Program-made: the position numbers and the translations under genes
Shown here: piece by piece, positions 62,615-64,000 of the stretch
Layout of the letters: each line of letters opens with the position of its first letter
How positions within the stretch are numbered: position 1 is the first letter of the stretch
Source: Blautia liquoris
GTDB taxonomy: Bacteria; Bacillota; Clostridia; Lachnospirales; Lachnospiraceae
Direction: 5' to 3'
NCBI RefSeq assembly: GCF_015159595.1
Contig: NZ_CP063304.1
Location: 2,542,001-2,606,000, forward strand
Length of the DNA: 64,000 nt
Notes under the pieces: generated by a model
The model's database searches: none
Seen by the model: only the letters and a program-made list of their open reading frames with translations
What the model was told of the DNA's origin: nothing

Positions 62615-63667
62615 TTATGATTCGAAGTAAACAGGTTCCCCGGTTTCTCCGGACTCAAAGACTGCTTCCATAAGCTGCATCACTCTCTTGACCTCAGTCA
62701 TCTTAATCAGGCTTTCTTCTTTTCCTTCTATCACCCTCATGACATTCTGATAAAACTCTCTGATATCACTTTCTATAAGGGGCAGCTCTTCTCTATGGAT
62801 ATTCTCTTCTCGTCTGGGAGCCATTGTTTTTGTCGGCCCTGCCGCAGTCAAGACAGGCATCACATCATCCGCACCATTGCCCCGTGCACATACAATTTCA
62901 CCTTTCTGTGCAAAATTTTTAATTTCAGCTGTGCCCTCAGATCCTAACACATACCATCTTGGCAATGAAATAAAATTGCTTGTTCCCGCTTCAACTAGCG
63001 CAACAACTCCAGATTCCATTGTAAGTTCCACAGTAAATCCATCATCCACCATCAGATTCGTGACGTGTGTCAAGGCAGCATATACTTTCTTAATTTTCTC
63101 ACCCCTGAACATTTGAGTGATCTGATCAAAGAGATGTACTCCCCAGTCGAGAACCATCCCGCCCCCATGCTCTTGAAATTGTCTCCAGTGGTCAGCCGGT
63201 ATTCCTATGGATCCATGAACCCGTGATTCTATCCGCCATAAACCTCCAAGTTTATCCGTCTTTATAAGGTCTCTCACCATCTTGTAGTCCTGATCCCAGC
63301 GTCGATTCTGATGTATGGTCAAAAACTTTCCAGTACAGTTTGCTGCATCAATCATCTCCTGAACTTCCACACTTGATATCGCTGCCGGTTTTTCACAGAC
63401 AACATTTTTCCCGGATTCCAAAGACAAAATGCTGAGTTTCTTATGAAGATCATTCGGGGTCGCGACTAAAACAAGATCACTTCTCTGGTCGTCCAGAAGT
63501 TCGTCAAGATCTTTATAAACTCGAAGTCCCTTATCCTCAGCATCTTTCTGTTGCTTCTCATCAATATCATATATCCCGGAAATTGACAAATCGTCTATTT
63601 TCTGAATCAAATCATAGTGCCAATGTCCCATGCCTCCGAATCCAATGATTGCTATTTTATGTTCCAA
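62615..63667 (-). CDS. Gfo/Idh/MocA-family oxidoreductase
   Basis: This 350-residue NAD(P)-dependent sugar dehydrogenase has the Rossmann motif IGFGGMGHWHYD near the N-terminus, the EKP motif in VVCEKPAAIS (about residue 93) and a C-terminal sheet domain with DWGVHLFDQITQM, where the His is a likely catalytic residue (about 178). It lies between the ThuA-like gene and a second family member. A role in oxidising or reducing a glycoside or keto-sugar is likely. Confidence 0.93.
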   Translation of the reverse strand: MEHKIAIIGFGGMGHWHYDLIQKIDDLSISGIYDIDEKQQKDAEDKGLRVYKDLDELLDDQRSDLVLVATPNDLHKKLSILSLESGKNVVCEKPAAISSVEVQEMIDAANCTGKFLTIHQNRRWDQDYKMVRDLIKTDKLGGLWRIESRVHGSIGIPADHWRQFQEHGGGMVLDWGVHLFDQITQMFRGEKIKKVYAALTHVTNLMVDDGFTVELTMESGVVALVEAGTSNFISLPRWYVLGSEGTAEIKNFAQKGEIVCARGNGADDVMPVLTAAGPTKTMAPRREENIHREELPLIESDIREFYQNVMRVIEGKEESLIKMTEVKRVMQLMEAVFESGETGEPVYFES

Positions 63668-63693
63668 CCTATATATGCCCCTTTCTTCTGTCT

Positions 63694-64000
63694 TCAGAAT
63701 TTAATTTTTTCTCCTGTTTTGGCTGACTCCAGTACCTTTTCAAGAAGTCCGGCATTGATCAATCCATCTTGCAAAGTAGCGGCAAGTCCATCCGCCCGCC
63801 CATTAATAATATCCGCAAAACTCTGAAGCTGATCACTCATGCAGTGATCTGGTACAGGAACTGTCATAAAGCAATGGCCATCACGCATTGGGCGATTTCC
63901 CATATTGATTTCGATCGAATCCCCTGTCTCATCTTCAAGGTTATACCTCAGTGAGCCTTTTTCTCCATATATCTCAATACGCTGATAATTACCACGCCCA
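63694..64000 (-). CDS. Second Gfo/Idh/MocA-family oxidoreductase, C-terminal part only
   Basis: The frame is open from the stop at 63694 to the right edge of the window, so only about 101 C-terminal residues are visible. They end LQSFADIINGR, LAATLQDGLINAGLLEKVLES, the usual C-terminus of the family, and include the strand sequence IEIYGEKGSLRYNLED. It is transcribed with, and 26 bp upstream of, the complete family member. Start and N-terminal Rossmann domain lie outside the window. Confidence 0.85.
   Translation of the reverse strand, partial: GRGNYQRIEIYGEKGSLRYNLEDETGDSIEINMGNRPMRDGHCFMTVPVPDHCMSDQLQSFADIINGRADGLAATLQDGLINAGLLEKVLESAKTGEKIKF

Overview
The window looks like a chromosome segment from an anaerobic, gut-type Firmicute, most likely Lachnospiraceae. 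The evidence is a moderately AT-rich composition, strong AGGAGG-type ribosome sites, YesM/YesN-type two-component systems beside family-1 sugar ABC transporters, LPxTG-type pilus genes with class C sortases, and a Bacillus/Clostridium-type nucleoside ABC transporter. No rRNA, tRNA, IS transposase, phage gene or CRISPR array was seen. Almost all genes are on the minus strand.

Region 1 (about 1-24,660) is a Gram-positive glycan-utilisation locus. An LplABC-type oligosaccharide ABC transporter (212-3895) diverges from a YesM/YesN two-component system and an orphan solute-binding lipoprotein (4141-8631). Minus-strand operons follow: GH29 alpha-fucosidase plus SGNH acetylesterase; LacI regulator, GH42 beta-galactosidase and a large GH106-like protein; then an unassigned glycosidase-like protein, an MtaA-like methyltransferase of the URO-D superfamily and a GH127-type beta-L-arabinofuranosidase, with an AraC regulator. 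The enzyme set suggests an acetylated plant glycan carrying fucose, galactose and arabinose, possibly methyl-etherified. Two inverted full copies (about 232 bp) and one partial copy of a structured intergenic repeat lie here.

Region 2 (24,780-34,920) holds a Mn-type superoxide dismutase with a clear promoter, a LytTR response regulator and a sortase-assembled pilus operon: a 1260-residue tip protein with seven RCC1-like repeats, a backbone pilin and three sortases. The lytTR gene and the pilus operon share a promoter layout (9-12-9 direct repeat, 10 nt, weak -35, 16 nt, -10), which suggests that the LytTR protein controls both.

Region 3 (34,950-49,020) is a compact 13-gene nucleoside catabolic operon next to a DeoR regulator. 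It encodes a class II aldolase, an MtnA-like isomerase, three nucleoside phosphorylases, a BMP-type nucleoside ABC transporter, an MTA/adenosine-type deaminase, an EutH-like membrane protein, an iron alcohol dehydrogenase and a YczE-type membrane protein. Together these would form a kinase-free route from nucleosides or 5'-deoxynucleosides to DHAP plus an aldehyde that is reduced to an alcohol, a transporter-coupled 'DHAP shunt'. I regard this as the most interesting system in the window.

Region 4 (49,260-64,000) contains a sugar operon (MFS importer, PfkB kinase, fucose/arabinose-isomerase-like protein, AllA-like cupin, aldo/keto reductase, class II aldolase), a second YesN/YesM pair, and an ABC transporter operon with ThuA-like and Gfo/Idh/MocA proteins. 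The last gene runs off the right edge.
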